DNA of 56,177 bases, from NCBI RefSeq assembly GCF_017316185.1, contig NZ_JAFLVX010000007.1, positions 38,485-94,661 on the forward strand, read 5' to 3'. The notes beneath the pieces were generated by a model. It searched no databases. It was not told the DNA's origin and saw only the letters and a program-made list of their open reading frames with translations. Positions 16,757 to 26,219 of this stretch are shown piece by piece. Origin of the DNA: Candidatus Vagococcus giribetii. GTDB taxonomy: Bacteria; Bacillota; Bacilli; Lactobacillales; Vagococcaceae. Position 1 is the first letter of the stretch; every line of letters starts with the position of its first letter. The translations under genes and the position numbers were made by a program.

Positions 16757-17641
16757 CTCTGGAGGATAGACATCCTCGTAGGGTTCTACATGGACATCTA
16801 TATCAAAAATACCAAAAGTTTCTTTTAGATGTTTTTCCATCTTATCTACAATGTCATGACTTTCTCTTACGGTTAGTTCTGGATTCATCTTAACAGTCAC
16901 ATCTAGAAAAATATTAGCACCCAGAGTTCTTGCTCTTAGAACAGGAACAACACGAATATCAGGTATCTTTAAAATTTCTTCTTTATAAGCAACTAGCTTT
17001 TCCTTATCAAAACCATCAGATAGGTAGAAGGTACTCTCTTTAAAAATATCAAAGGCTGTTTTTAAGATAATCAAAGCAATAACAAGAGCCGTCACCGTAT
17101 CTAGCCAAGCTAGATGAAAAGAAGCTGTAAAAACAGCAATAGCAGCACCAAGACTTGTTAGCATATCGCTAAAATTATCTTTTGATACGGCTGTAAGAGA
17201 ACTACTATTGTATTTCTCACCTAGTTTTTTATTGTAAAGATAAACTAAATACATGACAACTGCAGAAAAGATACCTACAACAGCTGCGATGGGTTCAGGT
17301 TGTTGAATATTTTTATGAATGAGAGACTCAACAGCATTTTTTAACACTTCAAACCCAACAAAAAACATAACAAATGAGGTAAGAAGACTCGCAACGTTTT
17401 CGGCTTTCCAATGACCGTAGCGGTGCTCATTATCAGCAGGTTTGCGTGATAAACGTAATCCAACAAAAATAGCTACTGAGGCGATGGTGTCAGTGAAGTT
17501 ATTTAAACCATCTGCAGAAAGAGCTTTTGAATGAGCATAACTACCTATTCCTAGTTTTAAAATCGCCAGGATAACATAGGCAACGATACTGACAATGGCA
17601 CCTTTTTCAGCTTGTTTTAATTCAGCACTTCTTTTTGACAT
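16748..17641 (-). CDS. Cation diffusion facilitator (zinc/cobalt/manganese efflux)
   Basis: 297 residues with six predicted membrane helices and a C-terminal cytoplasmic domain (about 208-290) ending in His-Val-Glu-Pro. Site A lies in Ser-Ala-Asp-Gly-Leu-Asn-Asn-Phe-Thr-Asp (42-51), with Asn47 in place of the first His/Asp of the HxxxD pattern and Asp51 kept, followed by His-Arg-Tyr-Gly-His (73-77). Asn at that place favours Mn or other non-zinc ions in some subfamilies, but this is only a hint. Metal-proton antiporter of the membrane. Single gene. Confidence 0.88.
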   Translation of the reverse strand: MSKRSAELKQAEKGAIVSIVAYVILAILKLGIGSYAHSKALSADGLNNFTDTIASVAIFVGLRLSRKPADNEHRYGHWKAENVASLLTSFVMFFVGFEVLKNAVESLIHKNIQQPEPIAAVVGIFSAVVMYLVYLYNKKLGEKYNSSSLTAVSKDNFSDMLTSLGAAIAVFTASFHLAWLDTVTALVIALIILKTAFDIFKESTFYLSDGFDKEKLVAYKEEILKIPDIRVVPVLRARTLGANIFLDVTVKMNPELTVRESHDIVDKMEKHLKETFGIFDIDVHVEPYEDVYPPEKN

Positions 17642-17675
17642 GACTTATTCGACTCCTTTTTTATAACTGAATGAA

Positions 17676-17684
17676 AGTATAACA
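17676..17684 (-). promoter_or_regulatory. Extended -10 promoter of the cation efflux gene
   Basis: On the minus strand TG, one base, TATACT (17684 down to 17676), about 35 bases before the start codon. No good -35 was seen. Confidence 0.45.
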
Positions 17685-17768
17685 GAGGAAAAGGGATTTA
17701 GAAAAGAGGGAAAATAATTATTAAGCTCTCCTAAAAATCCTCTAAGGGCAACAGTAAAGATCACATAA

Positions 17769-17807
17769 AAAAGGAATCAAAGATACGCATAATCTTTGAT
17801 TCCTTTT
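17769..17807 (-). terminator. Strong terminator after the 88-residue gene
   Basis: A perfect 16-base-pair stem (17769-17784 with 17792-17807), loop ACGCATA, with T runs inside the distal arm on either strand. The remaining bases 17642-17768 hold the promoter above and nothing else I can identify. Confidence 0.88.
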
Positions 17808-17815
17808 AGTTTTAT

Positions 17816-18082
17816 TTAGACTTTAGAATGAATTGGGACACCATTGATGTTGTTGACCGTTGATAAGTCAATTCTTTCATCATAAGAAGAATCAGTCCCC
17901 ACAATCGAGAAGTTCAAGTAAAGATCTTCTCCTTGATATACTAATTCAAAAAAGTCGATATCTGTATAAACGTAGCGTTTTGTGTTGTTGTAAACAACTA
18001 TTAAGGTACCTTTCTCCATATATAGGGGAGACATAAGTAACTGATTGGTCACGTCTGTTAAAGATAATTTTTTTCTAGGCAT
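17816..18082 (-). CDS. Hypothetical protein, 88 residues
   Basis: Begins Met-Pro-Arg-Lys-Lys-Leu-Ser-Leu-Thr-Asp-Val. ATG 18082 is chosen because AAAAGGAGTGAAG lies just upstream; an earlier in-frame start at 18115 would engulf that ribosome site. The protein is soluble, with alternating strand-like segments (Leu-Ile-Val-Val-Tyr, Arg-Tyr-Val-Tyr-Thr, Leu-Tyr-Leu-Asn-Phe-Ser-Ile). No recognised domain. Single gene between two terminators. Confidence 0.7.
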   Translation of the reverse strand: MPRKKLSLTDVTNQLLMSPLYMEKGTLIVVYNNTKRYVYTDIDFFELVYQGEDLYLNFSIVGTDSSYDERIDLSTVNNINGVPIHSKV

Positions 18083-18183
18083 ATAGTCTTCACTCCTTTT
18101 CAAATAGTTTAGCATAATCTCTAAAGAGTAAAAAGAAAAACTAGAATAATTTAATAAACATATTTGGTTATTTTATCGAATTG

Positions 18184-19332
18184 CTAAAAGGATAGCTTTT
18201 CTATCTTATCAAAAGCTTCTTTTAAGACATCTAAGTTTTGAGTGGCCGCTAGACGAATGTAGTTGTCACCAGCATCTCCAAAAGCTTTTCCTGGAATGAC
18301 TAAAACTTGTTGTTCTTCTAATAGTTTTAAAGAAAAATCCATTGATGTTAAGCCTGATTTAGAAATATTGATAAAGGCATACATACTTCCCTTTACAGGA
18401 TGGATAGAAAGAAAGGGAATAGACTGAACGCGTTGCTCAATATACTCTAAACGTTCTTTAAAGACAGAGACTACCTCAGGGACTAGAGTTTCATAGTGAT
18501 TAAGTCCAAAAATACCAGCTCGTTGTGAAGGACTTGGAGCAGAAAAAGTAATGTCTTCATTAAGTAGCTTACAAGCAGAATTAATATAATCAGGTGAAAT
18601 CATATAACCAATTCGCCAACCTGTCATAGCAAAAGCTTTTGAAAAACTACTAAACGTAATCGTATGATCGGGGGCATAAGTTGCCATTGGAACAAAATTA
18701 TCGTAAAAACTAAAAGCTTCATAGACTTCGTCAGAAAGAATGAAGAAATCATGTTTGATAGCTAAATCAGCAATTTGCTTTAGGGTATCATTTGAAAATA
18801 CAGCACCAGTAGGGTTGTTTGGTGAATTAATAATCAAGGCCTTTGTTTTTGGCGTAATTGCTTGTTTAAGAATATCGATGTTGATTTGAAAGCCATCTTC
18901 TTCATAAGTTGGAATGGTGACAGGTGTGCCACCTGCCTCGATGACTTGTGTTTTATAGCAAGAGAAGAAGGGTTCGTGAATAATCACTTCGTCTTCTTTA
19001 TCTAATAATACTTGTAGTGTTAGATACATACCTTGAAGAGCCCCAACTGTTGCTCTAACTTGATTGGGCTTAAAAGTTAAGGCATATTGTCTTTGGTAAA
19101 AATCAAGGACACTATTAATGAATTCAGGGCTTCCGTCTGATGCTGTGTAGTGTGTGTGACCTGCTTTAACATCATTGAAAGCAGCCTCGATAATGCGTTG
19201 GTTAGTGATTAAATCAGGATCACCAATGGAAAGATCAAGTAAACCATTCATTTGACTTGCCATTGTTGTAAAATCCATTAGGATATTTTCTTCAGGTTGT
19301 TGATAGAATGTAGATAAGTAAGTTGAATTCAT
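18184..19332 (-). CDS. PLP-dependent class I/II aminotransferase
   Basis: 382 residues, fold type I. Lys232 in Ser-Phe-Ser-Lys-Ala-Phe-Ala-Met-Thr-Gly-Trp-Arg is the PLP lysine; Asn173 in Ser-Pro-Asn-Asn-Pro-Thr-Gly and Asp201/Tyr204 hold the cofactor, and a C-terminal Arg in Tyr-Ile-Arg-Leu should bind the substrate carboxylate. It is most like aspartate/aromatic/N-acetyl-LL-diaminopimelate-type enzymes; the substrate cannot be read from sequence. AGGAGG precedes the start. It lies behind the amino acid importer with only a terminator between, suggesting a role in using or making the imported amino acid. Confidence 0.88.
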   Translation of the reverse strand: MNSTYLSTFYQQPEENILMDFTTMASQMNGLLDLSIGDPDLITNQRIIEAAFNDVKAGHTHYTASDGSPEFINSVLDFYQRQYALTFKPNQVRATVGALQGMYLTLQVLLDKEDEVIIHEPFFSCYKTQVIEAGGTPVTIPTYEEDGFQINIDILKQAITPKTKALIINSPNNPTGAVFSNDTLKQIADLAIKHDFFILSDEVYEAFSFYDNFVPMATYAPDHTITFSSFSKAFAMTGWRIGYMISPDYINSACKLLNEDITFSAPSPSQRAGIFGLNHYETLVPEVVSVFKERLEYIEQRVQSIPFLSIHPVKGSMYAFINISKSGLTSMDFSLKLLEEQQVLVIPGKAFGDAGDNYIRLAATQNLDVLKEAFDKIEKLSF

Positions 19333-19350
19333 AGGGTTCCTCCTTCAATT

Positions 19351-19393
19351 AATACTAAAAAACAAAGGTCTAACACCTTTGTTTTTTAGTATT
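19351..19393 (-). terminator. Perfect inverted repeat terminator inside the amino acid operon
   Basis: 19-base arms 19351-19369 and 19375-19393, loop CTAAC. It fills nearly all the gap between the importer ATPase and the aminotransferase, leaving no room for a promoter, so the aminotransferase should be expressed by read-through. Confidence 0.85.
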
Positions 19394-20114
19394 ATAACAC
19401 TTTACTTAAGAAGTCTTGTGTTCTTGGGTTTTGTGGGTTTGAAAATATATCTTCAGGCGTTCCTTCTTCTTGAACAATCCCTTCAGCCATAAAAACCACT
19501 CGATCTGCTACTTCTTTAGCAAATCCCATCTCATGGGTCACAACTACCATAGTCATCCCTTTTTTGGCTAAATCTTTCATAACTGTTAAGACTTCACCAA
19601 CCATTTCAGGGTCTAGAGCAGATGTGGGCTCATCAAAAAGCATTACATCTGGACTCATAGCTAGAGCACGAGCAATAGCCACACGTTGTTGTTGCCCACC
19701 AGATAATTGAGAGGGAAAACTATCTGCTTTATCTTTTAAGCCTACGCTATCTAATAAATCAAGAGCTGTTTTTTCAGCTGTAGCAGGGTCTTCACCTTTC
19801 ACTTTAATGGGACTAATGGTTAAGTTTTCTAAAACGGATTTGTGTGGGAACAAGTTAAAACTTTGGAACACCATTCCCATTTTTTGACGAAGTTGATTGA
19901 TATCTGTTTTAGGATCCGTTAAATCTGTCCCTTCAAAATCAATCACACCAGTTGTTGGTGTTTCTAGTAAGTTCAAACATCTTAAAAAGGTACTCTTTCC
20001 ACTTCCAGAAGGACCGATGACAACGACCACTTCACCTTGATTAATGGTCATGTCGATTCCTTTTAAGACAGTATTTTTATTAAATGTTTTGGTTAATCCT
20101 TTGATATTAATCAT
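19392..20114 (-). CDS. glnQ: Amino acid ABC importer, ATP-binding subunit (GlnQ family)
   Basis: 240 residues starting Met-Ile-Asn-Ile-Lys-Gly-Leu-Thr-Lys. It has Walker A Gly-Pro-Ser-Gly-Ser-Gly-Lys-Ser (about 34-41), the signature Leu-Ser-Gly-Gly-Gln, Walker B Val-Met-Leu-Phe-Asp-Glu-Pro and the switch His in Val-Thr-His-Glu-Met-Gly-Phe, all typical of polar amino acid importers. ATG 20114 overlaps the permease stop by eight bases with AAGGAG upstream; a start at 20141 would lie deeper in the permease gene. It works with the fused binding protein/permease upstream. Confidence 0.92.
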   Translation of the reverse strand: MINIKGLTKTFNKNTVLKGIDMTINQGEVVVVIGPSGSGKSTFLRCLNLLETPTTGVIDFEGTDLTDPKTDINQLRQKMGMVFQSFNLFPHKSVLENLTISPIKVKGEDPATAEKTALDLLDSVGLKDKADSFPSQLSGGQQQRVAIARALAMSPDVMLFDEPTSALDPEMVGEVLTVMKDLAKKGMTMVVVTHEMGFAKEVADRVVFMAEGIVQEEGTPEDIFSNPQNPRTQDFLSKVL

Positions 20115-21558
20115 TGGCAGCCATTCTCCTTTCAGCAACACCTAAAAGTCTAGACAGTGAAAACGTTAAGACGAAATAAATAAGTGAAGTAATCATTATT
20201 GGTAGGAATGGCTTAAAGCTAGCACCTTGTACCACACCAGATTGGAACATTAATTCGGATACTCCGATAACAGAAACAACAGAAGATTCTTTAATAACAG
20301 TCACAAATTCATTTCCTAGAGCAGGTAAAATATTTTTAATTGCTTGAGGGAAGATGATGTGACGCATAGCTTGTGTATGATTCATACCAAGAGATCTGGC
20401 AGCTTCCATTTGACCTGTGTTAACAGCATTGATACCTGCACGAACAATTTCTGCCACATAAGCCCCACTGTTTAATATAAGGGCTAAACAACTTGCTGAC
20501 ATAGCGCTCAACTCAAGACCAATCACATTTGAACCAAAGAAGACTAAGAAAATTTGAACGAGTAAAGGAGTTCCTCTGACATATTCGATGTAAACAACAG
20601 CAATTCCTTTTAATAATTTATTAGAAGATAATTTCATAAGAGCAAGAATTGCACCAAAAATCGCACCAAAGAATACACCAACTAAAGCAAGGAAGACTGT
20701 ATAAACAGTTCCCTTTAAGTAATAAGGGGCATATTTTTTAAAGAATGATTCCTCAGTAAACATTAATTCATAAGCATCTTCTTTGTAACCAGACATCAAA
20801 TCTTGGTCTAATACTTCATTGATTGATTTGTTAATAGCATCAGCAAATTCAGTTGAATCTTTAGGAATTGCAACAGCTGTTTGTTTTGTCCCATCTTCAA
20901 ATTTAATATCTGAAAAAGCTAATTTAGGGTTTTGAGATAGGTAAGCTTCAGCAACAGGTCCTTCAATGACTGCTGCTTCTACTTTTTTATTTTGCAATTG
21001 TAAGACAATGTCAGGCATACGCTGTAAAGAGACCGTATCAGCGTGTAATTCATTTGTTGCTAATTCTTCTTGAGTACTTTGTTTTTGAGCACTTACTTTT
21101 AAGCCTTCTAGACTGTTAATGTCGTTGTATTTATCCGCATCTTCTTTTCGAACCACTACTTTTTGTTCAACAGTCATGTATGGGTCTGAAAAATCTACTT
21201 CTTTCAAACGCTCAGGGGTAGGGGACATACCAGAAATAATCATATCGATTTTCCCTGTTTTTAAGGCACCAATTAGAGCGTCAAATCCGTATTCTTCAAT
21301 TTTTAATGTCACACCCATGTCATCTGCAATCTTTTGAGCGATATCAATATCCATACCAACAATCTTATCTTTTCCATCTACAGTTGCATGAAATTCATAG
21401 GGAGCATAGTCGGCTGAAAGACCAACTGTTAAAACTCCTTTGTCTTGAACTTTCTGTAACGTAGGATCACTACTTGTTGCTTGGACAAGACTTTGCCCGA
21501 AAAAACCAAAGACAACAATCATTGCAATGGCTAATTGTTTTTTCCATTTATTTATCAT
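20107..21558 (-). CDS. Amino acid ABC importer, fused binding protein and permease (GlnHP type)
   Basis: 483 residues. A signal peptide (about 1-27) is followed by a family 3 solute-binding domain (about 33-265; [11 protein letters not shown] is the usual ligand-binding start) and then an ABC permease domain (about 275-475) with the Glu-Ala-Ala-Arg-Ser-Leu-Gly-Met coupling loop. This fusion is common for glutamine/glutamate or Arg/His systems in lactic acid bacteria. The exact amino acid is not determined. A good promoter lies just upstream at 21592-21620. Confidence 0.92.
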   Translation of the reverse strand: MINKWKKQLAIAMIVVFGFFGQSLVQATSSDPTLQKVQDKGVLTVGLSADYAPYEFHATVDGKDKIVGMDIDIAQKIADDMGVTLKIEEYGFDALIGALKTGKIDMIISGMSPTPERLKEVDFSDPYMTVEQKVVVRKEDADKYNDINSLEGLKVSAQKQSTQEELATNELHADTVSLQRMPDIVLQLQNKKVEAAVIEGPVAEAYLSQNPKLAFSDIKFEDGTKQTAVAIPKDSTEFADAINKSINEVLDQDLMSGYKEDAYELMFTEESFFKKYAPYYLKGTVYTVFLALVGVFFGAIFGAILALMKLSSNKLLKGIAVVYIEYVRGTPLLVQIFLVFFGSNVIGLELSAMSASCLALILNSGAYVAEIVRAGINAVNTGQMEAARSLGMNHTQAMRHIIFPQAIKNILPALGNEFVTVIKESSVVSVIGVSELMFQSGVVQGASFKPFLPIMITSLIYFVLTFSLSRLLGVAERRMAAND

Positions 21559-21591
21559 AAAAGCACTCCTTCAAAATTTGTCGATGTTAGA

Positions 21592-21620
21592 AGTATACAT
21601 AAAAAATGTATAATATTCAA
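21592..21620 (-). promoter_or_regulatory. Promoter of the amino acid importer operon
   Basis: On the minus strand TTGAAT (21620-21615), 17 bases, TATACT (21597-21592). The start codon is 34 bases further on, next to GGAG. Confidence 0.7.
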
Positions 21621-21636
21621 GATTAAAATGAATATT
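21595..21636. promoter_or_regulatory. Paired inverted repeats over the importer promoter (candidate operator)
   Basis: ATACAT/ATGTAT (21595-21600 and 21606-21611) spans the spacer and -10, and AATATTCA/TGAATATT (21612-21619 and 21629-21636) spans the -35. The TGAATATT half sites resemble ArgR/AhrC-type boxes. A repressor here would also reach the divergent promoter at 21659. Confidence 0.45.
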
Positions 21637-21658
21637 TGTATAAAATTAGAAAAAATCG

Positions 21659-21687
21659 TTGAAATTTATGCATAAAAAGGCTATTGT
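21659..21687 (+). promoter_or_regulatory. Promoter of the iron-type alcohol dehydrogenase
   Basis: TTGAAA (21659-21664), 17 bases, TATTGT (21682-21687). The in-frame ATG at 21688 would lie upstream of the transcript start, which supports the later start at 21721. Confidence 0.55.
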
Positions 21688-21720
21688 ATGATTAATTCAA
21701 ACAAAGGAGACATTTCAATC

Positions 21721-22794
21721 ATGAAAGAGACGTTAATTGTAAGAGGTGCCCCTCAAGAGTACATTTGTGAGGTAGGTTCATGGAATCAGTTGGAAACACA
21801 TCTATTAAATAGAAACCTAAAACGGGTATTGGTTTTAACTGGAACAAAATCCTGGGAAGTTGCTAAACATTATTTTCCAAAGCTAACGCAAGTAGAACTT
21901 ATTTTTGAGCATTATCAAAATGAGTGTTGTTATGATATAAGAGATTACTTTATAGAAGTAGTTGAAACGAAACAATTAGATGGTATTATTGCAGTCGGTG
22001 GTGGGAAAGTACTAGATTTAGGTAAATTAGTTGCTTCAGAGATGAAAATTCCTTGTATTTGTTTGCCAACATTAGCCTCAACATGTGCAGCTTATACACC
22101 TGTTAGTATTGTCTATAACGATAAACACGAAATGATAGATATGTTATTTTTCTCTCAAAGTATTAGTCTAACTTTGATTGATCCACAAGTGTTACTACAT
22201 TCACCAAAGGATTATTTAGTGGCAGGAATTGGAGACACATTAGCTAAATGGTATGAGTCAGATCCAATTCTTTCTAATATGACAGATTTATCTGTGGAGG
22301 TAGAGATTGCTAGATTTGCAGCAAAATCTTGTCAGAAGAATTTATTAGATGAAGGAAAACAGGCGATTTTAGATTTAGAGAGCCAAACCTTGTCACCTTC
22401 TTTTATTAAGGTAATTGAAACCAACATTATGTTAGCAGGGATGGTAGGTGGATTTGGGGATAAATACGGTAGAACTTCTGGTGCTCACAGTATTCATGAT
22501 GCACTAACGCATATTCCAGAAACAGCAAAACAACTGCATGGTAATAAAGTAGCTTATGGTATTTTAGTACAACTTGGATTTGAAGAAAAATGGGAAGAGG
22601 TCAATCAACTACTACCTTTTTTCACTGATTTAGGCTTACCAATTAGCTACCAAGAACTTGGTTGTACAAACCAAGATATGGAGAAAGTCGCAAGACTAGC
22701 TTCAAAAGATGAGTTTATGTCTTTACTTCCTTTTGAGGTAAGTGAAGAGATGATTATGACTTCTATTAAACGATTAGAAGCTATGAGTCTTTAA
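21721..22794 (+). CDS. Iron-containing alcohol/glycerol dehydrogenase family protein
   Basis: 357 residues. The cofactor motif Gly-Gly-Gly-Lys-Val-Leu-Asp, then Pro-Thr-Leu-Ala-Ser-Thr-Cys-Ala-Ala, and the metal-binding histidines in His-Ser-Ile-His-Asp-Ala and Leu-His-Gly-Asn-Lys-Val place it with GldA and related NAD-dependent dehydrogenases. The substrate is probably a small polyol or ketone; glycerol is only one option. ATG 21721 is ten bases after AAAGGAG; the ATG at 21688 coincides with the promoter and is rejected. Its stop lies in a hairpin at 22789-22825. Confidence 0.82.
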   Translation: MKETLIVRGAPQEYICEVGSWNQLETHLLNRNLKRVLVLTGTKSWEVAKHYFPKLTQVELIFEHYQNECCYDIRDYFIEVVETKQLDGIIAVGGGKVLDLGKLVASEMKIPCICLPTLASTCAAYTPVSIVYNDKHEMIDMLFFSQSISLTLIDPQVLLHSPKDYLVAGIGDTLAKWYESDPILSNMTDLSVEVEIARFAAKSCQKNLLDEGKQAILDLESQTLSPSFIKVIETNIMLAGMVGGFGDKYGRTSGAHSIHDALTHIPETAKQLHGNKVAYGILVQLGFEEKWEEVNQLLPFFTDLGLPISYQELGCTNQDMEKVARLASKDEFMSLLPFEVSEEMIMTSIKRLEAMSL

Positions 22795-22842
22795 TTGAAA
22801 GCGTGCATCAAGCTTTTAATTAAAGACAGGGATTGTCCCTGT
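22789..22842 (+). repeat. Two tandem hairpins at the 3' end of the dehydrogenase gene
   Basis: A 14-base-pair stem with one G-U pair (22789-22802 with 22812-22825) includes the stop codon and is followed at once by a 7-base-pair GC-richer hairpin (22826-22832 with 22836-22842, loop TTG). Neither has a T-tract, so they are not normal terminators; they may stabilise the 3' end. Confidence 0.5.
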
Positions 22843-22848
22843 GGAATA

Positions 22849-22877
22849 TTGACTTTAAGACTATTTGTTGTTACTAT
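22849..22877 (+). promoter_or_regulatory. Candidate promoter of the bgl leader
   Basis: TTGACT (22849-22854), 17 bases, TACTAT (22872-22877). A start near 22884 would place the whole structured leader in the transcript. A second TTGACA at 22880 has no good -10. Confidence 0.4.
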
Positions 22878-22893
22878 TATTGACATAAGCAAT

Positions 22894-23000
22894 AGGCAGA
22901 TTGGATAGTGACATTTAGTTGGCTAAACCTAATTTTTCTAAAGACGAGGCATGTTTGTACTCTTTTTTAGAAAGGTTAGGTTTTTCTTTTTAATCTGCCT
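22894..23000 (+). ncRNA. Structured leader with terminator before the 6-phospho-beta-glucosidase gene
   Basis: AGGCAGATT (22894-22902) pairs with AATCTGCCT (22992-23000). Inside lies a terminator: an 18-base-pair stem (22925-22942 with 22966-22983, two G-U pairs) followed by TTTTTCTTTTT. The segment 22903-22929 (GGATaGTgAC ... GGCtAAACC) resembles a degenerate BglG/LicT antiterminator target and overlaps the left arm of the terminator, as in known beta-glucoside operons. The structure is seen; the antitermination model is inferred. The remainder of 23001-23068 shows only the ribosome site. Confidence 0.55.
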
Positions 23001-23002
23001 GA

Positions 23003-24502
<1,500 letters not shown>

Positions 24503-24508
24503 TTTTTT

Positions 24509-24537
24509 AAGAGACTATTTTTATTAGTCTCTTTTTT
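24509..24537 (+). terminator. Terminator of bglA
   Basis: AAGAGACTA (24509-24517) pairs with TAGTCTCTT (24525-24533), then a T run. Confidence 0.85.
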
Positions 24538-24547
24538 ACGGGTGAAA

Positions 24548-24561
24548 TAAAAACGTTTACA
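24548..24561 (+). promoter_or_regulatory. Candidate catabolite-responsive element (cre)
   Basis: TAAAAACGTTTACA differs from the consensus TGWAARCGYTWNCW at one place. It lies 20 bases before the phosphatase gene and 11 after the bglA terminator; CcpA bound here could block read-through. Confidence 0.55.
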
Positions 24562-24580
24562 AACAGGGGAGAAAATAAAG

Positions 24581-25387
24581 ATGAAAAAAACAATAACAGT
24601 ATTAGGAATGTTATCATTAAGTGTTTTACTATTAGGAGCTTGTGGGTCAAATAAAAAAGAAGAGGCAACTCAACCAAAGAAAAATGATGAGTTAACTTTA
24701 TACGTTGTTAGACATGGTAAAACAATGCTCAATAGCACTGACCGTGTTCAAGGTTGGTCAGATGCAGTTTTAACAAAAGAAGGCGAAGAAGTAGTTAGCT
24801 CAGCTGGTCGAGGATTAGCTGATGTTGATTTCCAAAATGCTTATAGTAGTGATAGTGGTCGTGCTGTTCAGACAGCTGAATTGATTCTAAAAGAAAATAA
24901 AACAGCATCTAAATTAGACGTTCAAAAAGATCCAGGACTAAGAGAGTTTAACTTTGGTACCTATGAAGGTGACTTAAACCATACAATGTGGAATGACATA
25001 GCCAAAAATCAAGGAGTGACACCTGAAGAATTTTTGAAAAACATGACACCAGAATCATTTGCTAATAGTGTAGCTGAAATCGATAAAGAAAAAAATAAAG
25101 ATGGTAAAAATTGGCCAGCAGAAGATTATGCGACAATTACAACAAGGTTAACGAAATCAATTGATGCTATTGTAGAAAAAGAAATGGAACAATCAGGTAG
25201 TGGTAATGTATTAGTTGTTTCTCATGGACTAAGTATTACAGCCTTACTAGATACTATGTTTGATGATTTTAAGATGCCAGAAGGTGGTATTAAAAACGCA
25301 GGAGTGTCTGTGATTAAAGTTAAAGATGGAAAATATACGTTAGAGTCAGTCAATGATACGAGCTATATTGAAAAAGGGAAACAATAA
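24581..25387 (+). CDS. Lipoprotein of the histidine phosphatase (phosphoglycerate mutase-like) superfamily
   Basis: 268 residues. A lipoprotein signal with lipobox Leu-Gly-Ala-Cys (Cys21) anchors it outside the membrane. Arg44-His45-Gly46 is the phosphohistidine motif; the second conserved His lies in Val-Val-Ser-His-Gly-Leu near residue 215, and Arg-Glu-Phe-Asn-Phe-Gly-Thr-Tyr-Glu-Gly matches the family. A surface phosphatase of this fold could dephosphorylate nutrients or wall sugars; the substrate is unknown. No clear promoter is seen between the bglA terminator and this gene, so read-through from bglA, gated by the cre site, is likely. Confidence 0.82.
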   Translation: MKKTITVLGMLSLSVLLLGACGSNKKEEATQPKKNDELTLYVVRHGKTMLNSTDRVQGWSDAVLTKEGEEVVSSAGRGLADVDFQNAYSSDSGRAVQTAELILKENKTASKLDVQKDPGLREFNFGTYEGDLNHTMWNDIAKNQGVTPEEFLKNMTPESFANSVAEIDKEKNKDGKNWPAEDYATITTRLTKSIDAIVEKEMEQSGSGNVLVVSHGLSITALLDTMFDDFKMPEGGIKNAGVSVIKVKDGKYTLESVNDTSYIEKGKQ

Positions 25388-25399
25388 AGACAATTATTT

Positions 25400-25443
25400 A
25401 AAAAGATAGAGTCAGTGAAAATTATCACTGGCTCTATCTTTTT
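25400..25443. terminator. Bidirectional terminator between phosphatase and XRE-cupin genes
   Basis: A 19-base-pair stem with one G-U pair (25400-25418 with 25425-25443) flanked by A and T runs. Confidence 0.88.
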
Positions 25444-26010
25444 TTAAAATTGTAAAGTAAATAATACCAAGGGCTCATCAGAGTCATTTTTTACATTATG
25501 ATTCGTAAAAGAATCTAAATAAATAGCGTCACCTTCTCTAAGTATTTGTTGCTCATCTGTTAGTTCGATGGTGGCTTCTCCACTGATAATATAATTAATC
25601 TCAGTTAGATTATGAGAAATCAATTGACCACTAGAAGAAGAATGAGCATCGATAATAATTTTAGAAGCAATCATGTTATCAGAGTGAATAGGCGTATTAA
25701 ACAAGGTGTGATAATAGGTAGCACTAGATTGCCACGGTTGGTATAGTGTTTCTTTTGGTTCTCTAAATATTTTGTATCCCTTGTGTGTTTCAATGCCAGT
25801 TGAATGATTCACATCATCATGACTAGCAAGGAGAGAAGCAACTTCAATCTCAAGTACATCACAAATTTTTCGTAAAGCTTCAATAGAGGGACGATTAAGT
25901 CCACGTTCAATTTGAGATAGAAAACTTGCTGTGTAACCTGTTTTTTCACCTAAAGTTGCTAAAGTCATGTGTTTTGATTTTCTGATTTCTTTAAGATGTT
26001 TGAAGTCCAT
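25444..26010 (-). CDS. XRE-family regulator with C-terminal cupin domain
   Basis: 188 residues. Residues about 5-58 form a helix-turn-helix (Leu-Gly-Glu-Lys-Thr-Gly-Tyr-Thr ... Ser-Gln-Ile-Glu-Arg-Gly), and about 110-185 a cupin barrel that usually senses a small ligand (Gly-Glu-Ala-Thr-Ile-Glu, Asn-His-Asn-Val). ATG 26010 has AAGGAT nine bases upstream; the TTG at 26028 would include it. Divergent from the epimerase-transglutaminase-oppA genes, it is their most likely regulator, binding the repeats at 26162-26206. Confidence 0.85.
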   Translation of the reverse strand: MDFKHLKEIRKSKHMTLATLGEKTGYTASFLSQIERGLNRPSIEALRKICDVLEIEVASLLASHDDVNHSTGIETHKGYKIFREPKETLYQPWQSSATYYHTLFNTPIHSDNMIASKIIIDAHSSSSGQLISHNLTEINYIISGEATIELTDEQQILREGDAIYLDSFTNHNVKNDSDEPLVLFTLQF

Positions 26011-26089
26011 GAGAGATATCCTTTTCAAAAAATAAATTTAATTCCTTAAGATATTATGGCTTAAAGTCGTTTTAATTTCAATTAAATGG

Positions 26090-26206
26090 GAGTTAACTCA
26101 TTTAAAGCTCATTTTTTTCTCATAAAACTATTGACTTAGAGTTAAATACGGCTTACTATTATTAACAATTAGTTAATAAATAAATAAAATTTAACAATTT
26201 GTTAAA
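26090..26206. promoter_or_regulatory. Divergent control region with palindrome and two matched dyads
   Basis: GAGTTAACTC (26090-26099) is a perfect 10-base palindrome. TTAACaattaGTTAA (26162-26176) and TTTAACaatttGTTAAA (26190-26206) are nearly identical dyads centred 29 bases apart, just downstream of the epimerase promoter; the second ends at the ribosome site. They are good candidates for the operator of the XRE-cupin regulator. Confidence 0.55.
26131..26159 (+). promoter_or_regulatory. Promoter of the epimerase operon
   Basis: TTGACT (26131-26136), 17 bases, TACTAT (26154-26159). A transcript start near 26166 would fall in the first dyad. Confidence 0.6.
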
Positions 26207-26219
26207 AAGGAGTGGTTGT

